Origin: Roseibaca sp. Y0-43
Lineage (GTDB): Bacteria; Pseudomonadota; Alphaproteobacteria; Rhodobacterales; Rhodobacteraceae
Reading direction: 5' to 3'
NCBI RefSeq assembly: GCF_020667835.1
Contig: NZ_JAFMPR010000011.1
Location: 1-64,000 of the forward strand
Length of the DNA: 64,000 nt
Below the pieces are notes generated by a model that saw nothing but the letters and a program-made list of their open reading frames with translations, was not told the origin of the DNA and ran no database searches. Position 1 is the stretch's first letter, and the number at the start of each line of letters is the position of its first letter. Below, one piece after another: positions 17,383 to 26,859 of this stretch. A program made the translations under genes and the position numbers.

Positions 17383-18101
17383 TGCCGCAAGACACCGCCC
17401 CGCATCTGCTGATCGTGGATGATGACGAACGCATCCGCACCTTGTTGCAGAAATACCTTGTGCGCAACGGCTTCTGGGTGACGGCTGCGCGCGATGCGGC
17501 CCATGCACGACGGGTCATGGCCGGGCTGGCCTTTGACCTGATCGTGCTGGATGTGATGATGCCGGGCGAAGACGGTATGGCGCTGACCCGTGCCATCCGC
17601 AAGGACAGCGATGTGCCGATCCTGCTTCTGACCGCGCGGGCCGGGTCCGAGGACCGGATCGACGGGCTGGAGGCGGGCGCGGATGATTACCTGCCCAAAC
17701 CGTTCGAGCCGCGCGAACTGGTCCTGCGCATCAACGCGATCCTGCGGCGCAGCCCGACCGACACCGCCGAACCCATCCGCCCGCAATTGCTGATGATCGG
17801 CCCCTTGCGCTACGATCTGGAAAAGGGCGAATTGCGGCGGGGCGATGACCCCGTCCGCCTGACCCAGACCGAAGCGGCGCTGATGCGGCTTTTTGCTCAA
17901 CACCCCGGAGAGGTTCTGACCCGCGAGGCGCTGGTCGAGTATCTGGGCCGCGACCGCGCCCCCCATGGCGGCGAGGTGGGGCAAGAACGCGCGGTCGATG
18001 TGCAAATCACCCGCCTGCGCCGCAAGATAGAGAGCGACCCGAAATCGCCCCGCCACCTGCAAACCGTGCGCGGTGCAGGCTACATGCTGGTGGTGGAGTA
18101 G
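17382..18101 (+). CDS. petR: OmpR-family response regulator, PetR-like
   Basis: A 239-residue two-domain regulator. The receiver has the acidic pocket LLIVDDDERIR, phosphoacceptor Asp57 in LIVLDVMMPGEDG, and the Lys of DDYLPKPFEPREL. The C-terminal winged helix (LRYDLEKGELRRGDDPVRLTQ... RAVDVQITRLRRKIESDPKSP... VRGAGYMLV) is OmpR/PhoB type. No histidine kinase is next to it; its partner is the MarR-type petP. The R. capsulatus PetR homologue has been associated with respiratory and photosynthetic growth; the target genes here are unknown. Confidence 0.88.
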   Translation: MPQDTAPHLLIVDDDERIRTLLQKYLVRNGFWVTAARDAAHARRVMAGLAFDLIVLDVMMPGEDGMALTRAIRKDSDVPILLLTARAGSEDRIDGLEAGADDYLPKPFEPRELVLRINAILRRSPTDTAEPIRPQLLMIGPLRYDLEKGELRRGDDPVRLTQTEAALMRLFAQHPGEVLTREALVEYLGRDRAPHGGEVGQERAVDVQITRLRRKIESDPKSPRHLQTVRGAGYMLVVE

Positions 18102-18138
18102 GGGGCCTATCGGTGGGGCGATGTGCGCGGTTCGCGGC

Positions 18139-19401
18139 CTAAAGCGCCCGCCAGCCAATATCGCGGCGAAAGAACCCTTCAGGCCAGTCGATGCTGTCCA
18201 CCATCGCATAGGCGCGCGCCTGCGCTTCGGCGAGCGTTGCCCCGCGCGCGGTCACGTTCAGCACCCGCCCGCCATTGGCCAAGACTTGGCCATTCTCGGC
18301 GCGCGTGCCCGCGTGGAACACCATGTGAAAGCTGTCCTCGGCGCAATCCGCCAGCCCGCCGATCACGCTGCCCTTCGCGTAGCTGCCCGGATAGCCCTGC
18401 GCGGCCATCACAACCGTCAACGCATGGTCATCGGCCCAGTTGACACGGGCCTGATCCAGCCGCCCTTCGGCGCAAGCCAGCATCAGGTCCAGCGCCTGCG
18501 CACCCAGCCGCATCATCAAAACCTGGCATTCCGGGTCGCCGAAGCGGGCGTTGTATTCGACCAACCGCGCACGGCCGTTTTCAATCATCAGCCCGGCATA
18601 GAGCACCCCCAGATAAGGCATCCCGCGCCGCGCCATCTCTGCCATCGTGGGGCGCACGATCTCATTCAAGGCCTGCGCTGCAATCGCGTCCGTCAGCACC
18701 GGCGCGGGGCTGTAGGCGCCCATGCCGCCCGTGTTCGGACCGGTATCGCCCTCGCCCACGCGCTTGTGGTCCTGCGCGGTGCCGATGGGCAGACAGGTCT
18801 CGCCATCGACCAGCACGAAGAAAGACGCTTCTTCGCCCTGCATGAATTCCTCGATCACGACCTCGGCCCCGGCGCTGCCGAATTCGCCGCCGAACATGGT
18901 GTCGATGGCGTCCAGCGCCTCGTCCAGCGTCATGGCCACGATCACGCCCTTGCCCGCCGCAAGCCCGTCGGCCTTGACCACGATGGGCGCGCCTTGGGCC
19001 TGCACATAGGCGCGGGCAGAAGCGGCATCGGTGAAATGCGCATAACCGGCGGTCGGCGCATTCACGGCCGCGCAGATTTCCTTGGTAAAGGCCTTGGACG
19101 CTTCCAGCCGTGCCGCCGCAGCGGACGGCCCGAAACAGGTCACGCCCGCATCGCGCAGCCGGTCGGCCACGCCTGCCGCCAAGGGGGCCTCTGGCCCGAT
19201 GACGACGAAATCAATCGCCTCTTCCTCGCAAAAGGCCAGAACGGCAGAGCCGTCGCAAATATCCAGATCGGCGCAATCGGCAATCTGGTCCATGCCCGCA
19301 TTGCCCGGCGCGCAGATCAGCCGGTCGCATTTCGGGTTTTGCAGGATCGCCCATGCCAGCGCATGTTCACGCCCGCCGCTGCCCAGAACCAGGATATTCA
19401 T
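18139..19401 (-). CDS. purD: Phosphoribosylamine-glycine ligase PurD
   Basis: A 420-residue ATP-grasp enzyme making glycinamide ribonucleotide in purine synthesis. The N-terminus MNILVLGSGGREHALAWAI is diagnostic; the ATP-grasp core includes PIVVKADGLAAGKGVIVA and EFMQGEEASFFVLVDGE, and YNARFGDPECQVLMMRL is the metal-binding block. Length is normal. It is divergent from xseA, with start codons separated by about 77 bases. Confidence 0.95.
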   Translation of the reverse strand: MNILVLGSGGREHALAWAILQNPKCDRLICAPGNAGMDQIADCADLDICDGSAVLAFCEEEAIDFVVIGPEAPLAAGVADRLRDAGVTCFGPSAAAARLEASKAFTKEICAAVNAPTAGYAHFTDAASARAYVQAQGAPIVVKADGLAAGKGVIVAMTLDEALDAIDTMFGGEFGSAGAEVVIEEFMQGEEASFFVLVDGETCLPIGTAQDHKRVGEGDTGPNTGGMGAYSPAPVLTDAIAAQALNEIVRPTMAEMARRGMPYLGVLYAGLMIENGRARLVEYNARFGDPECQVLMMRLGAQALDLMLACAEGRLDQARVNWADDHALTVVMAAQGYPGSYAKGSVIGGLADCAEDSFHMVFHAGTRAENGQVLANGGRVLNVTARGATLAEAQARAYAMVDSIDWPEGFFRRDIGWRAL

Positions 19402-19478
19402 CGCGCGCCCTCTCTTGGCCTTTGCCTGCGCGCGTTCTAGGCTTGTCGGGCATCGGTGACAAGGATGACCCGCGCGAC

Positions 19479-21020
19479 ATGGACCTGATTGACGAACCGC
19501 CCAGCAACACGCCCGAATTTACCGTGTCAGACCTGTCGGGCGCGGTCAAACGCACGCTGGAAGGCGAATTCGGCCGCGTCCGCGTGCGCGGAGAGGTGGG
19601 CCGCGTCGTGATCGCGCGCACCGGCCACATGTATTTCGACCTGAAAGACGACCGCGCCGTGATCGCGGGCGTTAGCTGGAAAGGGCAGGTGGCCCGGATG
19701 CAGGTGCGCCCCGAAGAGGGGATGGAGGTTATCGCCACGGGCCGCCTGACCACCTTTGCGCCGCAGTCGAAATACCAGCTACAGGTCGAAAGCGTTGAGC
19801 CCGCAGGTGCGGGTGCACTGATGGCGATGCTGGATGCACGGCGCAAGGCGCTGGCCGCCGAGGGGTTGTTCGACGCGGGCCGCAAGCGCCGCCTGCCGTA
19901 TCTGCCACGCGTTGTGGGGGTCGTCACCTCGCCACAAGGGGCGGTGATCCGCGACATCCTGCACCGGCTAAGCGACCGCTTCGGCGTGCATGTGCTGGTC
20001 TGGCCCGTGGCGGTGCAGGGGCAGGCTTGCGCGCCGCAGGTGGCCAAGGCGATCGAAGGGTTCAACGCCTTGCCCAAGGGCGGCCCGATCCCGCGCCCCG
20101 ATGTGCTGATCGTGGCGCGCGGCGGCGGGTCCATCGAAGACCTGTGGGGCTTCAACGAGGAAATCGTCGTGCGCGCGGCAGCCGCCAGCGACATTCCCTT
20201 GATCTCTGCGGTTGGGCACGAAACCGATACCACGCTGATCGACCACGCGTCCGACCAGCGCGCGCCAACGCCCACGGCGGCGGCGGAGATGGCGGTGCCC
20301 GTGCTGGCCGATCTGCTGGCGCATATGGCCAATCTGGACGGGCGTCTGGTGCGGGGTGGGGCGCAAAGCGTGGCGCTGCGCCGCCAACGCCTGCGCGATC
20401 TGGGCCGCGCTTTGCCCCGGCCCGAAAACCTGCTTGCGCCCGCCATGCAACGCTTCGACCAATGGGCCGAACGGGTGCCGGGCAGCCTGCGCGCGGCGCT
20501 GCAAAGCAAACGGCAAGAGCTGCGCAGCGCAGGCGCTGGGCTGCGGCCCACCACGCTGCTGGGCCAGATCGCGCGCGGGCAGGACCGCTTGGGCGCGCAG
20601 GTCGCGCGCGCCGACCGCGCGGCGCTGGCGCGGCTGGAGAATGCGGGTGCGAAGCTGTCGCGCGCCGACCGGATGCGCCCCGACATGCTGACCGTGCCCA
20701 TCGCGCGCGGGGCCGATGCCTTGGCCAGCAACGCACAGCGCGCCGAGCGCGCGGCGAAAGCCCGGCTGGATACGCTTGGAACAAGGCTTGCGGCGCTTGA
20801 ACGCTTGCGCCAGTCGCTTGGTTACCCTGCCACGCTGAAGCGCGGCTATGCCGTGGTGCGTGATGATGCGGGGGGCGTTCTGACCTCTGCCAAGGCGGCG
20901 GGGCAGGCGGGTGCGCTGAAGGTGGAATTTGCCGATGGCGAGATTGACGCGCTGCCCGGCAAACGCCCCAAGCCCGCGAAGGGCGCAGCCCCCAAGCCCG
21001 AACAGGGTTCGCTTTTCTAG
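19479..21020 (+). CDS. xseA: Exodeoxyribonuclease VII large subunit XseA
   Basis: A 513-residue nuclease subunit. An N-terminal OB fold (FTVSDLSGAVKRTLEGEFGRVRVRGEV ... GHMYFDLKDDRAVI) is followed by the catalytic domain with VGVVTSPQGAVIRDI, DVLIVARGGGSIEDLWGFNEE and SAVGHETDTTLIDHASDQRAPTPTAAAE, then a long coiled-coil region rich in Arg and Ala. It degrades single-stranded DNA with XseB; xseB is encoded about 28 kb away at 49066. The TAG stop shares the four bases CTAG with the stop of the convergent TetR gene. Confidence 0.95.
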   Translation: MDLIDEPPSNTPEFTVSDLSGAVKRTLEGEFGRVRVRGEVGRVVIARTGHMYFDLKDDRAVIAGVSWKGQVARMQVRPEEGMEVIATGRLTTFAPQSKYQLQVESVEPAGAGALMAMLDARRKALAAEGLFDAGRKRRLPYLPRVVGVVTSPQGAVIRDILHRLSDRFGVHVLVWPVAVQGQACAPQVAKAIEGFNALPKGGPIPRPDVLIVARGGGSIEDLWGFNEEIVVRAAAASDIPLISAVGHETDTTLIDHASDQRAPTPTAAAEMAVPVLADLLAHMANLDGRLVRGGAQSVALRRQRLRDLGRALPRPENLLAPAMQRFDQWAERVPGSLRAALQSKRQELRSAGAGLRPTTLLGQIARGQDRLGAQVARADRAALARLENAGAKLSRADRMRPDMLTVPIARGADALASNAQRAERAAKARLDTLGTRLAALERLRQSLGYPATLKRGYAVVRDDAGGVLTSAKAAGQAGALKVEFADGEIDALPGKRPKPAKGAAPKPEQGSLF

Positions 21021-21652
21021 GTGCTGACGCCCATCCGGGCATAGAACCGTGCAAGTTCGGGCGCGGTGGCGCATTCCCCGCAGAAAATCTGCACATAGCC
21101 CGGCACGCGGGCGATGCGGGTGGCCAGATCCTCGCGGACCTGCATAGAGATATAGCCGATCTGCGTCAGATACACGGTGCGCGCCCGGACATCTGCATCT
21201 GTCGGCGCATATCCGAAACGCTGGAACAACCCGCGAATCGCGTCTAGCCGCGTGGCATCCGCAGCCTCGACCCTTGCCATGACGGCGTCTGATTGGTGCG
21301 CCCAACCGCGCACGGCAAAATCCAAACGCGGGTCGAACACGGTTTCGTCCTGAAACACGACGATCAGGTTCAGAATGCCCTCGGCAATGCTGGCGGCATA
21401 GGCATCGCAGGCGGCGATGAAAGCGCCGGTATTCTGCGCCTCCCACTCTGCCAGAAGCGCGTCCAGAAGCGCGGTTCTATCCTTGAAAAACCAGTAGAAA
21501 CTGGTGCGCGACAGGTCCAGTTTCGCGGCCAGGGGCTGGATTTTCACGGCGTCCAGCCCGCCGTCCAGAAAGGCTTGCCTGGCGGCAGCCAGCCACAGCT
21601 CGCGAGAGCCGCGCCAGCCGGTGGTTTTGTCCAGATCGCCCGATGTGTCCAT
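21017..21652 (-). CDS. TetR-family transcriptional regulator
   Basis: A 211-residue regulator. The helix-turn-helix lies at about residues 17-60 (SRELWLAAARQAFLDGGLDAVKIQPLAAKLDLSRTSFYWFFKDRTALLDAL). The C-terminal ligand domain is helical and unassigned. It is divergent from the demethylation module at 21773, which it most likely controls. I begin at ATG 21652, after which the helix-turn-helix is reached in the usual distance; an upstream extension to 21724 would run into the promoter region. Confidence 0.82.
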   Translation of the reverse strand: MDTSGDLDKTTGWRGSRELWLAAARQAFLDGGLDAVKIQPLAAKLDLSRTSFYWFFKDRTALLDALLAEWEAQNTGAFIAACDAYAASIAEGILNLIVVFQDETVFDPRLDFAVRGWAHQSDAVMARVEAADATRLDAIRGLFQRFGYAPTDADVRARTVYLTQIGYISMQVREDLATRIARVPGYVQIFCGECATAPELARFYARMGVST

Positions 21653-21772
21653 GCCCGCAGGATAGGCGCAGCGCGGCTTGCCAACAAGCCAAAATAGACA
21701 GCGCTGAACGAATACTTGACACAACTGAACATTTTACGGTTTGCTGCCCCAAACCCTTGCGGAGCCAGCGCC
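21653..21772. promoter_or_regulatory. Divergent promoter/operator region of the TetR gene and demethylation module
   Basis: This 120-base gap between divergent starts is less GC-rich than its flanks. It holds the palindrome CAGCGCTG near 21699-21706 and a perfect TTGACA at 21716-21721 reading toward the demethylation genes; no good -10 hexamer is seen at ideal spacing. A TetR operator would be expected here. Ribosome binding for the downstream gene is GGAG eight bases before ATG 21773. Confidence 0.4.
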
Positions 21773-23809
21773 ATGTCGACCGACCCCCTTCTCCAGCCCT
21801 ACCGCCTGAAGCACCTGACGCTGAAAAACCGGCTGATGATTTCCAGCCATGAACCCGCCTACCCCGAAGACGGGATGCCGAAGGACCGCTACCGCGCCTA
21901 CCATGTCGAGCGCGCCCGCGCGGGCGTGGGGCTGACCATGACGGCGGGGTCGGCCAGCGTGGCGCGCGACAGCCCGCCCGTGTTCAACAACATTCTGGCG
22001 TGGAAGGACGAGGTCGTCGGCTGGATGCGAAAGCTCGCCGATGAATGCCATGACCACGGCTGCGCGGTGATGATTCAACTCACCCATCTGGGCCGCCGCA
22101 CGCGCTGGGACAAGGCGGATTGGTTGCCTGTGGTGTCGCCCGGACACGAACGCGAACCGTCGCACAAGGCGTTCCCGAAAAAGGCCGAGGATTGGGACAT
22201 CGCCCGCATTATCGAGGATTACGCCGATGCCGCCGAGCGGATGCAGGCGGCGGGGCTGGACGGGATCGAATTGCAGGCCTATGGCCACCTGATGGACCAG
22301 TTCTGGTCGCCTTTGACCAACGATCTGGACGGCCCTTATGGCGGCAGCCTCGACAATCGCCAGCGGTTCACATTTGACACGCTGCGCGCCATCCGCGACC
22401 GCTGCGGGCCGGATTTCATCGTCGGCGTGCGCTACACGGGCGACGAAGACCTGCCCGGTGGCCTGACCCGCGACGACGGGTTGGAAATCTCGCGCCGGCT
22501 GAAAGACAGCGGCATGGTCGATTTCCTGAACGTGGTCAAAGGCCATATCGACACCGATGCGGGCCTGACCGATGTGATCCCGGTGCAGGGAATGCGCAGC
22601 GCGCCGCATCTGGATTTCGCGGGCGACATTCGCGCGGCCACGCAATTCCCCACCTTTCATGCCGCGAAAATTCAGGATGTGGCGACCGCGCGCCACGCCA
22701 TTGCCAGCGGCAAGCTGGACATGGTCGGCATGACCCGCGCGCATATGGCCGACCCGCATATCGTGGCGAAAATCCAGCGCGGCGAGGAAGACCGCATCCG
22801 CCCCTGCGTGGGCGCGAATTACTGTCTGGACCGCATCTATCAGGGCGGCATGGCGCTATGCCTGCACAACCCCGCCACAGGCCGCGAATTGGAGCAGCCG
22901 CATGTGGTGCCGAAAGCCGACTTGCCTCGCCGGGTGGTGGTCGTGGGCGCTGGTCCCGCCGGGCTGGAAGCCGCGCGCGTGGCGGCAGAGCGCGGGCATG
23001 ACGTGACGGTGTTCGAGGCTGCGAATGATCCCGGCGGCCAAGTGCGCCTGACCGCGCAAACGCCGCGCCGGGCAGAGATGATGCAGCTTGTCCAATGGCG
23101 GCAGATGGAATGCGAACGCCTTGGCGTGCGCTTCCGGTTCAACAGTTATGCCGATGCCGACATGGTGCAGGCCGAAAGCCCCGATGTCGTTGTCATCGCC
23201 ACGGGCGGATTGCCGCATACCGATGTGCTGGCTGCCGGGAATGAGCTGGTCGTTTCTGCTTGGGACATTCTGGCGGGCGACGTGGCCCCCGGCGAGAATG
23301 TGCTCATCTATGACGATGCGGGCGACTACCCGGCGCTGCAAGCGGCGGAAAAGATCGCCGCGACCGGTGCCAAGGTCGAAGTCATGACCCGCGACCGCAC
23401 CATTGTGCCAGAGGTGATGGCCATGTCGCTCACACCGTCCATGCGCATTTTGCAAGGGCTGGACGTGACCTTCACCGTCGCGTGGAAGCTGGAGGCCGTC
23501 GCCCGCGATGGCAACCACCTGCTGGCCCGGATCGGTAGCGATTACGGCGGTGTTGCGCGCGAGCGGCGGGTCGATCAGGTCGTCGTCAACCACGGCACGC
23601 GGCCCTTGGATGACCTGTATTTCGACCTGCGGCCCCTGTCGGTGAACCAAGGAGAGGTCGATTACGAAGCCCTCGTCGCAGGCACCCCGCAACAGGTTCA
23701 AAGGAACCCAGATGGCGCGTTCCAATTGTTCCGCATTGGCGATGCGGTCTCGGCCCGCAACACCCATGCCGCGATCTATGACGCGCTACGCCTGTGCAAG
23801 GCGATCTGA
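21773..23809 (+). CDS. OYE-type N-demethylase (DgcA / N-methylproline demethylase family)
   Basis: A 678-residue two-part flavoprotein. Residues 1-370 form an Old-Yellow-Enzyme-like FMN barrel (LKHLTLKNRLMIS, VMIQLTHLGRRTRW, FWSPLTNDLDGPYGGSLDNRQRF, DMVGMTRAHMADPHIVAKI). A Cys cluster follows (RPCVGANYCLDRIYQGGMALCLHN) that would bind a 4Fe-4S centre, then an FAD/NAD(P) domain (RVVVVGAGPAGLEAARVAAERGHDV). The ending NTHAAIYDALRLCKAI is typical of the dimethylglycine demethylase DgcA and of N-methylproline demethylase HpbA. With the Rieske oxygenase next to it, it should remove a second methyl group after the betaine is opened; dimethylglycine and N-methylproline are both plausible substrates. 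No DgcB gene is adjacent. Confidence 0.8.
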   Translation: MSTDPLLQPYRLKHLTLKNRLMISSHEPAYPEDGMPKDRYRAYHVERARAGVGLTMTAGSASVARDSPPVFNNILAWKDEVVGWMRKLADECHDHGCAVMIQLTHLGRRTRWDKADWLPVVSPGHEREPSHKAFPKKAEDWDIARIIEDYADAAERMQAAGLDGIELQAYGHLMDQFWSPLTNDLDGPYGGSLDNRQRFTFDTLRAIRDRCGPDFIVGVRYTGDEDLPGGLTRDDGLEISRRLKDSGMVDFLNVVKGHIDTDAGLTDVIPVQGMRSAPHLDFAGDIRAATQFPTFHAAKIQDVATARHAIASGKLDMVGMTRAHMADPHIVAKIQRGEEDRIRPCVGANYCLDRIYQGGMALCLHNPATGRELEQPHVVPKADLPRRVVVVGAGPAGLEAARVAAERGHDVTVFEAANDPGGQVRLTAQTPRRAEMMQLVQWRQMECERLGVRFRFNSYADADMVQAESPDVVVIATGGLPHTDVLAAGNELVVSAWDILAGDVAPGENVLIYDDAGDYPALQAAEKIAATGAKVEVMTRDRTIVPEVMAMSLTPSMRILQGLDVTFTVAWKLEAVARDGNHLLARIGSDYGGVARERRVDQVVVNHGTRPLDDLYFDLRPLSVNQGEVDYEALVAGTPQQVQRNPDGAFQLFRIGDAVSARNTHAAIYDALRLCKAI

Positions 23810-25159
<1,350 letters not shown>

Positions 25160-25164
25160 CGCCC

Positions 25165-26238
25165 ATGATCCCCATGCCGACCAAGGACAGCCCTGTCTGG
25201 TCCGACAGTGAAATGCTGGAATGCGTGGCGATCCTGCCAGAAGCGCCGGGGGTCAAGACCTTCGCCTTTCGTCCGCCCTCGGGGGCGATGTTCGTCTACC
25301 GCGCGGGACAATTCCTGACGCTGGACCTGCCGGTGCCGGGCGGCAATGTGCAGCGGACCTTCACGATCTCGTCCTCGCCCGTGACGGCGGCCTATGTGAC
25401 CATCACCGCCAAGGTTCAGCCGGGGTCGGTGGGCACGGCCTGGATGCATGAGCATCTGCAAGTGGGGATGCGCCTGCGCGCTTACGGGCCTGCGGGGCTA
25501 TTCCACCTGCCGCCGCAGCCCGATGGGAAATACCTGTTCATCTCGGCAGGCTCGGGTGTGACGCCGATGATGTCTATGGCGACCACGCTGTTCGAGCGCG
25601 GCGAAGACCCCGATATCTGCTTCATTCAATGCGCGCGGCGGCCCAGCGATCTGATCTTTCGACGGCGGCTGGAATACATGGCCTCGCGCGTGTCGGGGCT
25701 GGCCTTGCATTTCGTCGTCAGCCGCCCCGAACCCTACGAGGTCTGGACCGGTTATCGCGGGCAGTTCAACCAGTTGATGCTGGGGCTGATGTGCAACGAC
25801 TACCTGGACCGCGACGTGTTTTGCTGCGGGCCGGAAGGGTTCATGGACGCGGTTCGCGAGATCCTGATCTCGCTGGGCTATGACATGTCGCGCTACCATC
25901 AGGAATCCTTCCACGCGCCCGCCGAAACCGTGGCCGAGATCACCGAATTCGACGACCCGGTGCCCGATGACAGCGCGCCCGCGCAGATCGTGTTCGCCCG
26001 CTCTGGCGTGACGGCAGACTGCACCGAGGGCGACACGATCATGGAAATCGCTCGCGCCAGTGGTCTGGCGGTGGCGTCGGGCTGCAATTTCGGCCTGTGC
26101 GGCACCTGCAAAACCCGCAAATTGTCGGGCGAGGTGCATATGGTCCATAACGGCGGCATTACCGAGGACGATATAGAGGCAGGCTACATCCTGCCCTGCT
26201 GCTCGAAACCGATTGGACGGGTTGAGGTTGAGGCATGA
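25165..26238 (+). CDS. Hybrid FAD/NAD(P)-2Fe-2S reductase component (GbcB-like)
   Basis: A 357-residue electron-transfer protein for the Rieske oxygenase five bases upstream. An FNR-type FAD domain (RAGQFLTLDLPVPGGNVQRTFTISSSP) and NAD domain (LFISAGSGVTPMMSM, CCGPEGFMDAV) precede a C-terminal plant-type ferredoxin whose Cys ligands are in GCNFGLCGTCKTRK and LPCCSK. This order (reductase then ferredoxin) is that of GbcB and related betaine-oxygenase reductases. The stop is followed within two bases by a ParB-box palindrome. Confidence 0.85.
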   Translation: MIPMPTKDSPVWSDSEMLECVAILPEAPGVKTFAFRPPSGAMFVYRAGQFLTLDLPVPGGNVQRTFTISSSPVTAAYVTITAKVQPGSVGTAWMHEHLQVGMRLRAYGPAGLFHLPPQPDGKYLFISAGSGVTPMMSMATTLFERGEDPDICFIQCARRPSDLIFRRRLEYMASRVSGLALHFVVSRPEPYEVWTGYRGQFNQLMLGLMCNDYLDRDVFCCGPEGFMDAVREILISLGYDMSRYHQESFHAPAETVAEITEFDDPVPDDSAPAQIVFARSGVTADCTEGDTIMEIARASGLAVASGCNFGLCGTCKTRKLSGEVHMVHNGGITEDDIEAGYILPCCSKPIGRVEVEA

Positions 26239-26240
26239 CA

Positions 26241-26256
26241 TGTTTCACGTGAAACG
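26241..26256. promoter_or_regulatory. parS-like ParB-binding palindrome
   Basis: The 16 bases TGTTTCACGTGAAACG match the widely conserved ParB target TGTTTCACGTGAAACA at 15 of 16 positions, including the full 14-base palindrome GTTTCACGTGAAAC. Such sites cluster near the replication origin and are bound by ParB for chromosome segregation. It sits two bases after the reductase stop in a gap with no gene. ParB itself is not encoded in the window. Chance occurrence of this 14-base palindrome in 64 kb is unlikely. Confidence 0.75.
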
Positions 26257-26389
26257 CAAGCTATTGTTTTAAATATGAAAAATCTGTTTCCTTGGCGTCC
26301 GGTGCGTTTGGCTGCGCCCAAACCACTGCGCGGTCAGATTGTCTTGGATCACCCGAATCAGCATATCCCAAGGGATTACGGGACGGCTA

Positions 26390-26431
26390 CACGCGCACAG
26401 GGCGGTCAGGCTTGACGGCCCTGTGCGCGTG
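26390..26431. terminator. Long inverted repeat (14-bp stem), probable terminator between convergent genes
   Basis: Arms 26390-26403 (CACGCGCACAGGGC) and 26418-26431 (GCCCTGTGCGCGTG) are perfectly complementary, and the loop itself can extend the stem through GTCA/TGAC. It lies between the reductase gene (plus strand) and the small minus-strand gene at 26447. On the plus strand it is followed shortly by CTTTT. It could end either transcript. Confidence 0.6.
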
Positions 26432-26446
26432 CCGTGCTGCTGTCTT

Positions 26447-26707
26447 TTAGGAAATGCGCGTGTCGATGCTGTTGAGCCAGTCGAACACGTCCTGTTCCAG
26501 CGCACTCACTTGTTTGCCCTGCGTTTCAAGGTCTGCAACTTCCTTCTGGAGCACGCCTTGCAAGTATTCATAGCGCGCTTGCAGCTCTCCGCTGCTCAGG
26601 TTGTGACCGTCGTTCAGCCCCTGCTTGAAATCCAACTTTTGTCTGGCTTGTTCGATCTTGCTGCCGATCGCTTCCAGCTTTGCGTGAAGTTCATCTGTCG
26701 TTGGCAT
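26447..26707 (-). CDS. Small hypothetical coiled-coil protein
   Basis: An 86-residue, charged, probably all-helical protein (DELHAKLEAIGSKIEQARQKLDFKQG, then QARYEYLQGVLQKEVADLETQGKQV). A clear ribosome site (GGAAAGG) precedes the ATG. There is no signal peptide or membrane segment. I do not recognise the family; the heptad-like Leu/Ile pattern suggests a coiled coil. It is on its own, between the demethylation module and uvrC. Confidence 0.6.
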   Translation of the reverse strand: MPTTDELHAKLEAIGSKIEQARQKLDFKQGLNDGHNLSSGELQARYEYLQGVLQKEVADLETQGKQVSALEQDVFDWLNSIDTRIS

Positions 26708-26797
26708 GGGAACGCCTTTCCTTTGATTTCACCCGGAAAGACTACAGCCATTCCCTGAGCGGGGCCATAGCCGAAGGGTGGCGCGGTCAGTCAGAAA

Positions 26798-26850
26798 AGG
26801 GTGAGGACGAATGCTGTCCGCCGATCTTCTGCATCGACAGCCGTCACCCT
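26798..26850 (-). terminator. Candidate terminator downstream of uvrC
   Basis: On the minus strand AGGGTGA (26850-26844) and CTGTC (26840-26836) pair with GACAG (26818-26814) and TCACCCT (26804-26798), followed by TTTTCT. The stem is interrupted and the loop long, so this is a weak candidate; it starts 9 bases after the uvrC stop. Confidence 0.35.
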
Positions 26851-26859
26851 CTGCGCAAG

